A DNA stretch of 64,000 nucleotides from Pseudomonas asturiensis (GTDB taxonomy: Bacteria > Pseudomonadota > Gammaproteobacteria > Pseudomonadales > Pseudomonadaceae), in assembly GCF_900143095.1 (NCBI RefSeq), contig NZ_FRDA01000016.1, positions 1-64,000 on the forward strand. The letters run 5' to 3'. This document shows, piece after piece, positions 18,145 through 27,567 of this stretch; positions within the stretch are counted from its first letter, which is position 1, and each line of letters opens with the position of its first letter. Below the pieces are notes generated by a model, which worked only from the letters and a program-made list of their open reading frames with translations, was not told the DNA's origin and searched no databases. Position numbers and translations under genes: made by a program.

Positions 18145-19302
18145 CTACTGCTTCAGCGAACCCAGCAGACTTTGCAGAAAACGCTCACCGGCGTTCATCT
18201 GGCTCTCTTCGATAAACTCGTCAGGCTTGTGCGCCTGCTCGATGGAGCCCGGTCCGCAAACCACCACCGGCACGTTGAGTCGCCCGGCGAACAGGCCGCC
18301 TTCGGTGCCGTACGAAACCTTGATGTGCTGCGTGCCGGGCTCGGCAAACGCGTGCAGCATGCGCACGGCCTCAACCGTGGGATGGGTCTCCAGCGCCGGG
18401 TATTCGTTCATGATTTCAATGTCGATGGCCGCCACGCCGGACAGCTGCCTGGCTTCACGGACCAGCACCTCGGCGCGCTCGCGCAGTTGCTCCAGCAACT
18501 GGTCGGGATCATCACCCGGCAGGTTGCGGTACTCGAACTCCAGCGTGCAGAGATTGGGCACGATGTTCAGCGCCTTGCCGCCGTCAATGCGGCCGATGTG
18601 CACGGTGCTGTACGGAATGTCATAGCCTTCGTCGCGCACGCCCTGCTGCTCGACCTGCTTCTGGCTCTTGCGCAGTTCGGCAATGAAATCGCTGGCCAGA
18701 TGGATTGCGTTGACCGCACGCGGTGCCAGCGAAGAGTGCGCTTCCTGACCCCGGCAATAGGTGCGGTACGAACTCTTGCCCTTATGGCCAACGGCAAACT
18801 GCATCAACGTCGGCTCGCCGACCACACACAGAAACGGCCGCACGGGCGCGAGATGCAAGACATCCAGCAAGCGCCGCACGCCGACACAGCCGATTTCCTC
18901 GTCGTGGGACAAGGCCAGTTGCAGCGGACGCGTCAGGGTCATGCCCGCCGCATCGAGCATGGCGTCGATGGCCAGCGCGATGAAGCCTTTCATGTCACAG
19001 GTGCCACGCCCGTAAATGCGCCCGTCGCGCAGCGTCGCCTGGAAGGGCGGCACGGTCCACGCCTGACCGGCGGCGGGCACCACGTCGGTGTGTCCCGAGA
19101 GCAACACACCGGGCTGCTCTCGCGGCCCGGTGCTGGCGAACAGGTTGGCCTTTTTGCCGGTCTCGTCCTTGACGATCAGCGACTCGATGCCTTGGGTCGC
19201 CAGCAGGTCGCGAACGTAGTCGATCAGCGCCATGTTCGATTCGGACGAGACGGTTTCGAAGGCAATAAGACGTTTGAAGATGTCCAGCGCACGCGGTGTC
19301 AT
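18145..19302 (-). CDS. M20 family deacylase, acetylornithine deacetylase (ArgE)-like
   Basis: A 385-residue metallopeptidase-like hydrolase with the two-metal site motifs SGHTDVVP, RGTCDMKGF and HDEEIGCVG, plus a late His in PGSIEQAHKPDE. ArgE-type enzymes remove acyl groups from the alpha amine of amino acids. A true arginine-biosynthesis argE is present at 48405-49553 next to argA. This copy instead overlaps the flavoenzyme subunit gene by four bases (ATGA). It therefore probably deacylates or deamidates an intermediate of the adjacent catabolic pathway. The exact substrate cannot be read from sequence. Confidence 0.85.
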   Translation of the reverse strand: MTPRALDIFKRLIAFETVSSESNMALIDYVRDLLATQGIESLIVKDETGKKANLFASTGPREQPGVLLSGHTDVVPAAGQAWTVPPFQATLRDGRIYGRGTCDMKGFIALAIDAMLDAAGMTLTRPLQLALSHDEEIGCVGVRRLLDVLHLAPVRPFLCVVGEPTLMQFAVGHKGKSSYRTYCRGQEAHSSLAPRAVNAIHLASDFIAELRKSQKQVEQQGVRDEGYDIPYSTVHIGRIDGGKALNIVPNLCTLEFEYRNLPGDDPDQLLEQLRERAEVLVREARQLSGVAAIDIEIMNEYPALETHPTVEAVRMLHAFAEPGTQHIKVSYGTEGGLFAGRLNVPVVVCGPGSIEQAHKPDEFIEESQMNAGERFLQSLLGSLKQ

Positions 19303-20453
19303 GAGGCTTTACTCGCAAGTTCTGAGAAGGCAGCAAAACGGCGGATATCGAACGGACTGATCAGGGTGCTGGTGCTGCCGGTGCTGATCAGTTCAGCCAT
19401 GACATCGCCCACGCCCGGACCGAGCTGGAAACCATGACCGCAGAAGCCGAACGCATAGTACAGCCCATCGACCTTGCCGCTGGGCCCCATGATCGGCAGC
19501 GAATCCGGCGTGTAGCTCTCGATGCCGCTCCAGACCCGGATGATGTTCAGGTTGCCGACGCCGGGCAACAGACGACGCATCTGCTGCAGGTGATTGATGA
19601 GGCTGTTGGGGTCGAAATACGCACGGCGGTTGACCATGTCCGGCTTGGTACGGATGCCGCCGCCAATCACGATGTTGCCGCGTGCGATCTGGCGGTAGTA
19701 CACCACCTCATGCGGAATTTTGGTGAAGACGCCAATCACCGTCGGCAGCGCATAGGGCACCGGCTCAGTGACCGACATCTGTGGGCCAAAGGTTTCCAGC
19801 GGAACGGGCTCGCCAAACTGCGACGAAAGCTTTTCGCCCCAGGCCCCTGCGGTGATCAACAATTGATCAGCCGTGAAGAGACGGCCATCGACCGTGGTGA
19901 CCTGAAATTCCTTGCCGACCTTTTCGACATGCAGCACTTCGGTGCGCTCTTCGATACGCGCGCCCGCGCGAATCGCAGCCCGGGCCCAGGCAGGCGCAGC
20001 CAGACGCGGGTTGGCGTGGCCGTCGTGGGGCGCGTAGGAACCGCCTTTGACATCAGGCCCTAAAAACGGAAAGCGCTCGTGCAGCTCCTTGCCGCGATAG
20101 ACCTTCAGATCCAGTTCACGCGCCTGCGGTGCGGCAGCGTAGGCATCAAGCTCCTCGATTTCGTCCTCGCGATAGCAGACGCGCATATGGCCGCTGGGCA
20201 GAAACTCCAGGTCTTCACCGATCAGTTGCGGCAGCCGCTTCCACAGCGCCCATGAACGATTGGCCAGCTCCAGTTGATCCAGATGACGGCCCTGACGACG
20301 CACGTTGCCGAAGTTCACGCCGCTGGCGTACTGGCCGATCACATCGCGTTCCAGCAGCGTCACCGACTTGCCGCGCTGACGCAGGAAAAACGAAGACGCC
20401 GCGCCCATCACGCCGCCGCCAACAATCAGCACATCGACCTTGGGCTGCTTCAT
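19299..20453 (-). CDS. FAD-dependent oxidoreductase, opine/sarcosine oxidase beta-subunit-like
   Basis: This 384-residue protein of the D-amino-acid-oxidase fold opens with the dinucleotide site VDVLIVGGGVMGAASS. It contains the NFGNVRRQGR segment typical of opine oxidase subunit B and related catalytic subunits, and ends with CGHGFQLGPGVG, the flavin-closing motif. It is expected to oxidise a secondary amine C-N bond. Its ATG overlaps the stop of the upstream subunit gene. With the next two genes upstream it reproduces the three-component layout of heterotrimeric opine/D-hydroxyproline dehydrogenases. Confidence 0.85.
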   Translation of the reverse strand: MKQPKVDVLIVGGGVMGAASSFFLRQRGKSVTLLERDVIGQYASGVNFGNVRRQGRHLDQLELANRSWALWKRLPQLIGEDLEFLPSGHMRVCYREDEIEELDAYAAAPQARELDLKVYRGKELHERFPFLGPDVKGGSYAPHDGHANPRLAAPAWARAAIRAGARIEERTEVLHVEKVGKEFQVTTVDGRLFTADQLLITAGAWGEKLSSQFGEPVPLETFGPQMSVTEPVPYALPTVIGVFTKIPHEVVYYRQIARGNIVIGGGIRTKPDMVNRRAYFDPNSLINHLQQMRRLLPGVGNLNIIRVWSGIESYTPDSLPIMGPSGKVDGLYYAFGFCGHGFQLGPGVGDVMAELISTGSTSTLISPFDIRRFAAFSELASKAS

Positions 20454-21859
20454 GACACCACCTCGTCTGTCATCATCGACAACGGTTTGACCGGGGCCTG
20501 ACCACGCTGGCGACCGACCTGTTCGACCGGCACGCCGGATTCGGCAGCGATCACCTCGGCACCGGCCTGGGAGCAGTAACGCCCCTGGCAGCGGCCCATG
20601 CCGACCCGGCTGAACGCCTTGGCGCGGTTGACTTCGCAGGCGCCCTTTTCGCGCACCACACCGCGCAGTTCGCCCGCGCTGATCATCTCGCAGCGACAGA
20701 CAATGGCCTCGTCGGGCAGCGCCTTTGCCTGCGCCGCTGGCCAGGGAAAGGCCTCCATCAGGCCGACACGGAAACGATCCATGACGTCCAGATTCTGCCG
20801 CAAGTTATCCACACGCTGGTTATCCACAGGCTTGCCCAGATCGGCCAGCAACGTCAGCGCGGCCAGTCGCCCGGCCTGTTCGGCGGCGTCAGCGCCTCTG
20901 ATTTTCGCGCCATCGCCTGCGGCGTAGACGCCCGCCACTGACGTACGTCCATCATCATCGACCGCCAGCACCCATTGCCCGGACGCCTCATCAAAACGCA
21001 GGCCGCAACCGGCCAGGTCGGCCAACTGGGTTTCAGGCCGCAGGTGATAACCCAGCGCCAGCGCGTCGCAATCCACCGTCAGGGCGTTGCCGTTGGCGAG
21101 CCGCACGCGTACGCCGGTCACACCGTCCTGTTCGTCACCCAGAATTTCTTCAGGCTTGATCCCCAGGTGCACCGGCACTTTGGCGCGATACAACTGAGCC
21201 AGCAATTTCATGCCGTTGAACAACAGACCCGGACGCGCCAGCAACTTGGGCATCGCGCCGATGCGCTTGCTGAACGGCGACGTGTCGAGCACTGCCGCCA
21301 CGTCGGCGCCGGCTTTGACGTATTGACTGGCGACCAGGTACAGCAGCGGGCCGCTGCCCATAAAGACGACCTGACGACCGATGGAAACCGACTGCGACTT
21401 GAGCGCAATCTGCGAGCCGCCCAGGCTGTAAGTGCCTGCCAGTTGCCAGCCCTTGATCGGCATCAGGCGGTCGGTTGCCCCCGCGCACAGCATCAGCGCG
21501 TCGTATTCCACAACGGTGTGCAGGCCCTTGCTGACGCAGCACAGCTGGCCGGCCGTAAGGTTCCAGGCCAGGGTGTCGGGCCGGTAATCAATCTGGCCAC
21601 GCAGGCGGTCAAAGCTTTCGTGCAGGTCCCGCGCCTTCGCCGCTTCGGTGCCGTACAGCGCCGAATAATCACGCTTGAAACCCTCAGGCTGGCGACGATA
21701 GATCTGCCCACCGTCACGACGATTTTCATCGATCAGGATCGGCTTGATACCTGCGGCCAGCAGGGTTTCTGCGCAGCGGGTTCCGGCAGGACCGGCACCG
21801 ACGATGACCACACGAGGGCTGCCCGTGTGGCTGACATTCAGCCGTGGAGAAGTGGCCAT
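20450..21859 (-). CDS. NAD(P)/FAD oxidoreductase with BFD-like [2Fe-2S] domain, opine oxidase alpha-subunit-like
   Basis: From the ATG at 21859, preceded by GGAGG, this is a 469-residue protein. An N-terminal FAD site (VVIVGAGPAGTRCAE) and a second nucleotide-binding domain (VVFMGSGPLLYLVA) are followed by a BFD-like domain with cysteines in CRCE and GRCQGRYC. This architecture is that of opine oxidase subunit A and similar electron-transfer subunits. It overlaps the ferredoxin-like gene upstream by 22 bases and the beta subunit gene downstream by 4. The frame is open 32 codons further upstream but inside the neighbouring gene. Confidence 0.87.
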   Translation of the reverse strand: MATSPRLNVSHTGSPRVVIVGAGPAGTRCAETLLAAGIKPILIDENRRDGGQIYRRQPEGFKRDYSALYGTEAAKARDLHESFDRLRGQIDYRPDTLAWNLTAGQLCCVSKGLHTVVEYDALMLCAGATDRLMPIKGWQLAGTYSLGGSQIALKSQSVSIGRQVVFMGSGPLLYLVASQYVKAGADVAAVLDTSPFSKRIGAMPKLLARPGLLFNGMKLLAQLYRAKVPVHLGIKPEEILGDEQDGVTGVRVRLANGNALTVDCDALALGYHLRPETQLADLAGCGLRFDEASGQWVLAVDDDGRTSVAGVYAAGDGAKIRGADAAEQAGRLAALTLLADLGKPVDNQRVDNLRQNLDVMDRFRVGLMEAFPWPAAQAKALPDEAIVCRCEMISAGELRGVVREKGACEVNRAKAFSRVGMGRCQGRYCSQAGAEVIAAESGVPVEQVGRQRGQAPVKPLSMMTDEVVS

Positions 21860-22149
21860 TTCGCCTCCGGTTGTGTGGTAACGATGTCGAGCCCGTCGCG
21901 GACTTCGTTGGAGCAGGCGCGCAGGCGTTCGCCGCTGCGGGTCCAGACCCAGCAATCCTGGCAGGCACCCATCAAGCAGAAGCCCGCCCGACGCCCCGAG
22001 TCGAACTCGGACTGGCGCAGGGCCGCACCGTTGGTCAGCAGCGCCACCATCAAGGTGTCGCCCTGCAACGCTTCGATGGGTGCGCCATCGACCGTCAGGC
22101 TGATCACAGGCCGATCACGTTCGCCCAGTCTTACAAAACGGCCGTTCAT
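21838..22149 (-). CDS. Small (2Fe-2S)-binding protein, gamma subunit of the flavoenzyme complex
   Basis: A 103-residue ferredoxin-like protein with cysteines arranged as GFCLMGACQDCWV and, later, RACS, the four ligands of a plant-type [2Fe-2S] cluster in the Fer2_4 family. Small proteins like this form the third subunit of sarcosine-oxidase- or opine-oxidase-like complexes and carry electrons between flavins. It overlaps both neighbours (4 bases with the ATPase gene, 22 with the alpha subunit gene), so it is translated as part of the same message. Confidence 0.85.
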   Translation of the reverse strand: MNGRFVRLGERDRPVISLTVDGAPIEALQGDTLMVALLTNGAALRQSEFDSGRRAGFCLMGACQDCWVWTRSGERLRACSNEVRDGLDIVTTQPEAKWPLLHG

Positions 22150-23987
22150 GCATAGGCTCCAATGATTTCAGGATTCAGGTTGTCCTGACGTGCATGCAGC
22201 TCGTCGCTGTCGCGGTGGCACAGGATCTCGCTGCCACCGGCTATCACGCGACGACCCGGTGCCGTCTTGTTGCACAGCCCTTCGACACGGACCGGGCAGC
22301 GATTGAGGAACGTGCACAGTTCGGGGGTGCTCGACGGCGCGCTGATCGGTGGCAACTTGCCGCTGGTCACGCCGCAGCTCTCCAGCCAGCCCTGGCGCAG
22401 CTCAGGCACCGAATGCACCAACAGGTCGGTGTACGGATGGAACGGCGTCTGACTGAACGCATCACGACTGCCTTCCTCGACCTTGTGGCCGCTGTACATC
22501 ACCACAATGTCGTCGCACAACGCGCGTACCGTCGAGATGTCGTGGCTGATGAACAGATAGGACACCCCCAACTTGCGTCGCAGGTCGCCGAGCAGTTCGA
22601 GGATGCAAGCACCGACCACGGTATCCAGCGCCGAGGTCACTTCGTCGCACAGGATCAAATCCGGCTTGGCCGCCAGCGCGCGGGCCAGATTGACGCGCTG
22701 CTTCTGACCGCCCGACAGCTCGTTAGGACGACGGTCGGCCAGCTCGCGCGGCAGACGCACCAGGTCCATCAGCTCATGGATGCGGTCACGCAGCGCCTTG
22801 CCCTTGAGGTTGAAGTACATCTTCAGCGGCCGGGCCAGAATCGCGCTGACGCTGTGCATCGGATTGAGCGCCGTGTCGGCGTTCTGGAACACCATCTGAA
22901 TACGCCGAAACTGGTCTTTGGTTCTTCCTGCCAGCGTGCCGGACAGCGCTGCACCGTCAAACGTCAGGCTGCCGTGGGCTGGATCAAGCAGGCCGGCGAC
23001 CACGCGGGCCAGGGTCGATTTACCCGAGCCGGATTCGCCGATGACGCCAATTGCCTGGCCGCGACGGATGGTCAGGTCGATGTCTTCCAGCACCCGGATC
23101 ATCGGCATGCCTTGCAGGTTCTTCTTGCCATAGCCTGCCGTCAGGCCCTTGATCGTCAGCAGTGTGCTGTCCTTGACCATGTCGCTGGCCGGCGACAGTT
23201 TCGCGTCGGGCCGGGCGGCGTCGAGCAGGCTGCGGGTGTAGTCGTCTTCCGGCCCCTTGAGCAAGGCGGCGGTGCTGCCTTGTTCGATAATCTTCCCGCC
23301 ATTGAGCACGACAATCTGGTCAGCCATCTGCGCCACCACCGCCAGGTCGTGGGAGACATAGACCGCTGTCGCGCCGCGATCACGCACCACACGCTTGAAC
23401 GCACGCAGCACGTCGATCTGGGTGGTGACGTCCAGCGCGGTGGTCGGCTCGTCGAGGATAACCAACAGCGGATCACTGATCAGCGCCATGGCTGCCATGA
23501 CCCGCTGCAACTGCCCGCCCGACACCTGGTGCGGATAGCGCTGGCCAATGGTTTCCGGGTTCGGCAACGCCAGGTCGCGGAACAGATCGACGGCTTTTCG
23601 CTGGAGGTCCGAGCGACTGCCCAGACCATGAATCAATGCGCCTTCGATCACTTGGTCGATCAGCTTTTTCGCAGGGTTGAAGGCTGCTGCAGCGCTTTGC
23701 GCGATGTAGGACACCCGATTGCCGCGCAGGCTTTGCAACTGGCTTTCCGGCAGGCTGAGCATGTCGTGCTCGCCGACCTGAACCACGCCACCGGCCAGCT
23801 TGCAGCCGCGCCGCGCATAGCCCAGCAGCGCCAGGGCAATCGTGGTCTTGCCGGAGCCTGACTCACCGATCAGCGCCAGCACTTCGCCTTTCTCCAGCGC
23901 GAAGCTCACGCCTTTGACGATCTCCAGCTCACCTTTTTCGGTGTCTGCCACGACGCGCAGGTCTTGCACCCGAATCAATTGACTCAT
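22146..23987 (-). CDS. Dipeptide-type ABC transporter ATP-binding protein with two fused ATPase domains
   Basis: This 613-residue protein contains two complete ABC ATPase domains, like DppD and DppF fused. The first has Walker A GESGSGKTTIALALLG near residue 40 and signature VSGGQLQRVMAAMA. The second has GESGSGKSTLARVVAG and signature LSGGQKQRVNLARAL. Each ends in a Cys-containing oligopeptide-transporter tail (for example CTFLNRCPV near the C terminus). It drives the permeases encoded immediately upstream, from which it is one base apart. The substrate of the importer is predicted to be a peptide-like or opine-like compound. Confidence 0.92.
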   Translation of the reverse strand: MSQLIRVQDLRVVADTEKGELEIVKGVSFALEKGEVLALIGESGSGKTTIALALLGYARRGCKLAGGVVQVGEHDMLSLPESQLQSLRGNRVSYIAQSAAAAFNPAKKLIDQVIEGALIHGLGSRSDLQRKAVDLFRDLALPNPETIGQRYPHQVSGGQLQRVMAAMALISDPLLVILDEPTTALDVTTQIDVLRAFKRVVRDRGATAVYVSHDLAVVAQMADQIVVLNGGKIIEQGSTAALLKGPEDDYTRSLLDAARPDAKLSPASDMVKDSTLLTIKGLTAGYGKKNLQGMPMIRVLEDIDLTIRRGQAIGVIGESGSGKSTLARVVAGLLDPAHGSLTFDGAALSGTLAGRTKDQFRRIQMVFQNADTALNPMHSVSAILARPLKMYFNLKGKALRDRIHELMDLVRLPRELADRRPNELSGGQKQRVNLARALAAKPDLILCDEVTSALDTVVGACILELLGDLRRKLGVSYLFISHDISTVRALCDDIVVMYSGHKVEEGSRDAFSQTPFHPYTDLLVHSVPELRQGWLESCGVTSGKLPPISAPSSTPELCTFLNRCPVRVEGLCNKTAPGRRVIAGGSEILCHRDSDELHARQDNLNPEIIGAYA

Positions 23988-23988
23988 C

Positions 23989-24852
23989 TCAGTGCCCTCC
24001 CGAGCGTCGGCTGCGACGGGACGAAAGCCGGTCGATAAACAGGTTCACGCCAATGGTCAGCGAGCCAATGGCCAGCGCTGGAATCACGATAGCCGGCGCG
24101 CCCTGATTGAGACCGCCGATGTTCTCACGCACCAGCGACCCCAGGTCGGCATCCGGCGGTTGCACGCCCAGACCCAGAAAGCTCATGCCGCTGAGCAGCA
24201 GCACGATGAAGCCGAAACGCAGGCCCAGGTCAGTCAGCACAGGGTTGAGCATGTTCGGCAGGATTTCCCGACAGGCCACATACAGACGGCCTTCGCCACG
24301 GGTGCGCGCTACTTGCACGTATTCCAGCGCTTCGATGTTCACCGCCATGCTGCGGGCGATACGGAAAGCGCCCGGCGTGTAGCTCAGCACGGCAGTACAC
24401 ACCAGCAGGATTTCGGAAGAGCCGAACGCAGACACCATGATCAGCGCGAGCATTTTGCTCGGGATCGAAATGAACGCGTCCATCAGGCGGCTGATGATTT
24501 CATCCAGCCATTTGGGCGCGACCACCGATAACAGCGCGCAGATCGTGCCGATGCCGCTGGCCAGAACCGCCGATATCAAGGCAAGGCCAACGGTGAAGCG
24601 TGCGCCAATGATGACCCGGCTGAGCATGTCGCGGCCCAGGTAATCGGTGCCGAACGGGTACGCCGCACTCATGTTTTCAAACACGTTGTCGGACACCACT
24701 TCGCCCACGGCGTGTGGCGCAAGCCAGGGTCCGAACAGCGCAATCATCAGCCACAGAAAACAGACCGAAGCGCCTGCCAGACCCAGCCAGGCGATCTTGC
24801 GCGGCGCCGCGACGACAGCGGCGGGCGTCGATGTCTCAATGATCGGATTCAT
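23989..24852 (-). CDS. Dipeptide-type ABC transporter permease, DppC-like
   Basis: A 287-residue inner-membrane permease with about six membrane segments and the permease loop EYVQVARTRGEGRLYVACREILPN. It contains the N-terminal OppC-type region and the HAVGEVVSDNVFENMSA motif before YPFGTDYLGRDMLSR, a hallmark of DppC/OppC. The ATG at 24852 overlaps the stop of the partner permease gene (ATGA). A 25-codon upstream extension lies inside that gene and is rejected. It partners with the DppB-like protein. Confidence 0.9.
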   Translation of the reverse strand: MNPIIETSTPAAVVAAPRKIAWLGLAGASVCFLWLMIALFGPWLAPHAVGEVVSDNVFENMSAAYPFGTDYLGRDMLSRVIIGARFTVGLALISAVLASGIGTICALLSVVAPKWLDEIISRLMDAFISIPSKMLALIMVSAFGSSEILLVCTAVLSYTPGAFRIARSMAVNIEALEYVQVARTRGEGRLYVACREILPNMLNPVLTDLGLRFGFIVLLLSGMSFLGLGVQPPDADLGSLVRENIGGLNQGAPAIVIPALAIGSLTIGVNLFIDRLSSRRSRRSGGH

Positions 24853-25805
24853 TGGTTTCTCAGCCTCGGGTTGGAAAGAATTGCACACAGGTCGGCCATC
24901 AGCACCAACCCCAGGTAGGCGGCGCAAAACAGCATGGTGCAGCCTTGAACGAGGGCCATGTCGCGGTTGGTCACGGCATCGACCATCAGGCTGGCAATCC
25001 CTGGGTAGTTGAAAATGGTCTCGACGATGACCACACCGCCCAGCAGGTAAGAAAGACTCAACGCAATGGCGTTGACGATAGGGCCGATGGCGTTGGGCAA
25101 GGCATGCCGCAACACGATACGCACGGGACTGACGCCCTTGAGGCGCGCCATTTCCACGTAGGGACTGTCGAGCTGATCAATGACGGCGGCACGTGTCATG
25201 CGCGCCATCTGCGCGACGATGACGCAGCACAGGGTCATGACCGGCAAGGCATACGTGCGGATGAACTGCAGCGGGGACGTGACGTCACCGCCATAGGACA
25301 AGGCCGACAGCCAGCCCAGATTGACAGCAAACACCAGCACCGCAAGGGTCGCCACCAGAAACTCCGGCACGGCCACCAGCGCCAGCGTGATGAAGTTCAG
25401 TGCGCTGTCGATACGCCCGCCACGGCCCATAGCTGCGCCGATGCCCAGTGTCAGGGCAACCGGTACGGACACCATCGCAGTGGTCGCAGCCAGCATCAGC
25501 GTTTTGGGGAAACGGCCGGCAATCAGATCGGAAACCGGCATCGCGTTGGACACCGATTCGCCCAGATTGCCGCCCAGCAGGTTCATCAACCAATGCAGGT
25601 AACGCACCACACCCGGTTGATCCAGACCCAGTTTTGTACGCAATGCCGCGACCTGTTCAGGCGTCGCGAATTGCCCCAGTGCCTGTTGCGCCGCGTCTCC
25701 CGGCAGCACCGCCGTAATGGCGAAAACCACCATGGAAACGATCAACAGCGTCACGATCGCAGCGCCGAAGCGCTGCAGGATCAACCAGAGTGTGTTGCTA
25801 TTCAT
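24849..25805 (-). CDS. Dipeptide-type ABC transporter permease, DppB-like
   Basis: A 318-residue permease with six membrane segments. The N terminus (LQRFGAAIVTLLIVS) and PGDAAQQALGQFATPEQVAALR are DppB/OppB-like, and the ATPase-contact loop is YVEMARLKGVSPVRIVLRHALPN. Two in-frame ATGs lie six bases apart. The GGGAGG directly abuts the first and sits six bases before the second, so 25805 is chosen. It is 30 bases after the binding-protein gene. Confidence 0.9.
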   Translation of the reverse strand: MNSNTLWLILQRFGAAIVTLLIVSMVVFAITAVLPGDAAQQALGQFATPEQVAALRTKLGLDQPGVVRYLHWLMNLLGGNLGESVSNAMPVSDLIAGRFPKTLMLAATTAMVSVPVALTLGIGAAMGRGGRIDSALNFITLALVAVPEFLVATLAVLVFAVNLGWLSALSYGGDVTSPLQFIRTYALPVMTLCCVIVAQMARMTRAAVIDQLDSPYVEMARLKGVSPVRIVLRHALPNAIGPIVNAIALSLSYLLGGVVIVETIFNYPGIASLMVDAVTNRDMALVQGCTMLFCAAYLGLVLMADLCAILSNPRLRNQ

Positions 25806-25835
25806 CTGCATCCTCCCGCTCGGTTACGGCTGCGT

Positions 25836-27473
25836 TTACGCGTCCAGCCAGACCTGCTCGCTGAACATGTAGCCCATGAAGCCGCCCAGCGGATTGCTGG
25901 AGTAGCCCTGGATACGCTTGTCCACGCCGTCGATGTTGCTGATGAACACCGGGATGCCGATGCCGCAGTTCTGGCTGACCAGCGTCTGCATGTCGCCGTA
26001 CATCTTGGCGCGTTTCCCGTCGTCGGTTTCGCCGCGGGCCAGCATCAACAACTGGTCGAACTGGTCGTTCTTCCAGCCCGATTCGTTCCACGGGGCCGAG
26101 GACTGGAAGAACTGCGAGAAGATCACGTCGGCATTCGGGCGCGGGTTGATGTTGCCGAAGCTCAACGGGTGTTTCATCCAGTGGTTGGACCAGTAGCCGT
26201 CGCTTGGCAGGCGGTTGACGTTGAGCGTCAGTCCGGCCTGTTTGGCCGACTGCTGCAGCAGCACGGCGATGTCGACCGAACCGGTCGCTGCAGGCGATGC
26301 AGCAACGGCCATGGTGATCTTTTCCATGCCGGCCTTCTTGAGCAGGAACTTCGCCTTTTCAGGGTCATAGGCGCGCTGCGGCAGGTCGGCGTTGAAGTAA
26401 CGCGAACCGGGTGCAATCGGGTGGTCGTTGCCGACACGGGCATAACCACGGAACACGGCAGACTTCACCTGTTCACGGTCCAGCAGGTACTTCATGGCCT
26501 CGGTGAATTCCGGGCTTTTGCCGGGCATCTGGTCCTGACGGATGATCAGGTCGGTGTAGTTGCCCGACGGCGCATCGACCACACGGTGTGTCGAGCTGGC
26601 AGCGATACGGGTGGTGGAGCGCGGGTTGACCTCGTTGATCATGTGCACATCGCCAGCCAGCAGCGCGTTGACCCGCGAAGGCTCGTCGGCAATGGCGATG
26701 AATTCGATCTCGTCCAGATACGGCAGGCCCGGCTTCCAGTAGTTGGGGTTGCGCACGCTGACCGAACGCACGCCAGGGTTGAATTCCTTGACCTTGAACG
26801 GACCGGTGCCGATGCCCTTGCTGAAATCGGTCGTGCCTTCGGGCACGATCAGCAGGTGAGAAACCGCGAGGATCGAAGGCAGCTCGGCGTTAGGCGAGCT
26901 GAGGGTGATCTGCACTTCCAGCGGGCCGGTGGCCTTGATCTCGGAAAACTGTGCCATCAGCGGCATCACTTTTGAGCCGGTGGCCGGGTCCTTGTGGCGC
27001 GACAGGGAGAACACCACGTCGCCTGCGGTCAGCGACTTGCCATCGTGGAAGGTCACGTCCTTGCGCAGGGTGATGGTCCAGACGGTGGCGTCCTTGTTGT
27101 CGATCTTCTCGGCCAGCTCCATGTGCGGAACCAGATGGCTGTCGAAGCGGGTCAGGCCGTTGTAAAACATGTAGTGACGCACATAGTCGGTGGACAGTGC
27201 GCCTTTGGCCGGGTCCAGCGTGTCGGCGGTAGAACTGGACATGCCCGCCACACGAATACGACCGCCCGGCTTGCCTTTGACAGGCGCTGCTGCGTCGTCC
27301 GCGAACACCTTGCCGGCGGCACCAAACAAGCTGGTGGAGCCTGCTGCAACCACACCGGCAACGCCCAGCATCCGTAATGCATCACGACGCGAAAGGCCGC
27401 GATTGAGACCCTCGAAAACGCGCAGGCTGTCTTCACCTGTGATCAGCGGGGAATCGTTTTTCTTGTCAGCCAT
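25836..27473 (-). CDS. Tat-exported peptide/opine-type solute-binding protein
   Basis: This 545-residue SBP_bac_5 family receptor has a twin-arginine signal: LSRRDALRMLGVAG near residues 24-37, preceded by a long hydrophilic N-region. It is therefore expected to be exported folded. The body carries family blocks such as DATVWTITLRKDVTFHDG and LDREQVKSAVFRGY. It delivers the substrate to the DppBC-like permeases. The upstream codons to 27602 overlap the end of the neighbouring oxidase gene and lack a plausible initiation context, so the ATG at 27473 is used. A 94-base gap precedes it. Confidence 0.9.
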   Translation of the reverse strand: MADKKNDSPLITGEDSLRVFEGLNRGLSRRDALRMLGVAGVVAAGSTSLFGAAGKVFADDAAAPVKGKPGGRIRVAGMSSSTADTLDPAKGALSTDYVRHYMFYNGLTRFDSHLVPHMELAEKIDNKDATVWTITLRKDVTFHDGKSLTAGDVVFSLSRHKDPATGSKVMPLMAQFSEIKATGPLEVQITLSSPNAELPSILAVSHLLIVPEGTTDFSKGIGTGPFKVKEFNPGVRSVSVRNPNYWKPGLPYLDEIEFIAIADEPSRVNALLAGDVHMINEVNPRSTTRIAASSTHRVVDAPSGNYTDLIIRQDQMPGKSPEFTEAMKYLLDREQVKSAVFRGYARVGNDHPIAPGSRYFNADLPQRAYDPEKAKFLLKKAGMEKITMAVAASPAATGSVDIAVLLQQSAKQAGLTLNVNRLPSDGYWSNHWMKHPLSFGNINPRPNADVIFSQFFQSSAPWNESGWKNDQFDQLLMLARGETDDGKRAKMYGDMQTLVSQNCGIGIPVFISNIDGVDKRIQGYSSNPLGGFMGYMFSEQVWLDA

Positions 27474-27567
27474 ATCAGTTCTACCTGTCGAAAAAGGGAA
27501 ATTCCGAGTTGCTGGCGGTTGTCCGCAGCGTCCTTCACACACACACGACGACGGTGAAACAAAACAC

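Noticed and set aside
22194..23861. 555-codon plus-strand frame opposite the fused ATPase gene
   Set aside because: The opposite strand encodes two perfect ABC ATPase domains; this frame has no recognisable domain.
24852..26975. 707-codon plus-strand frame opposite the importer and receptor genes
   Set aside because: It is His/Gln/Arg-rich antisense shadow of GC-rich coding sequence with well-supported genes on the other strand.
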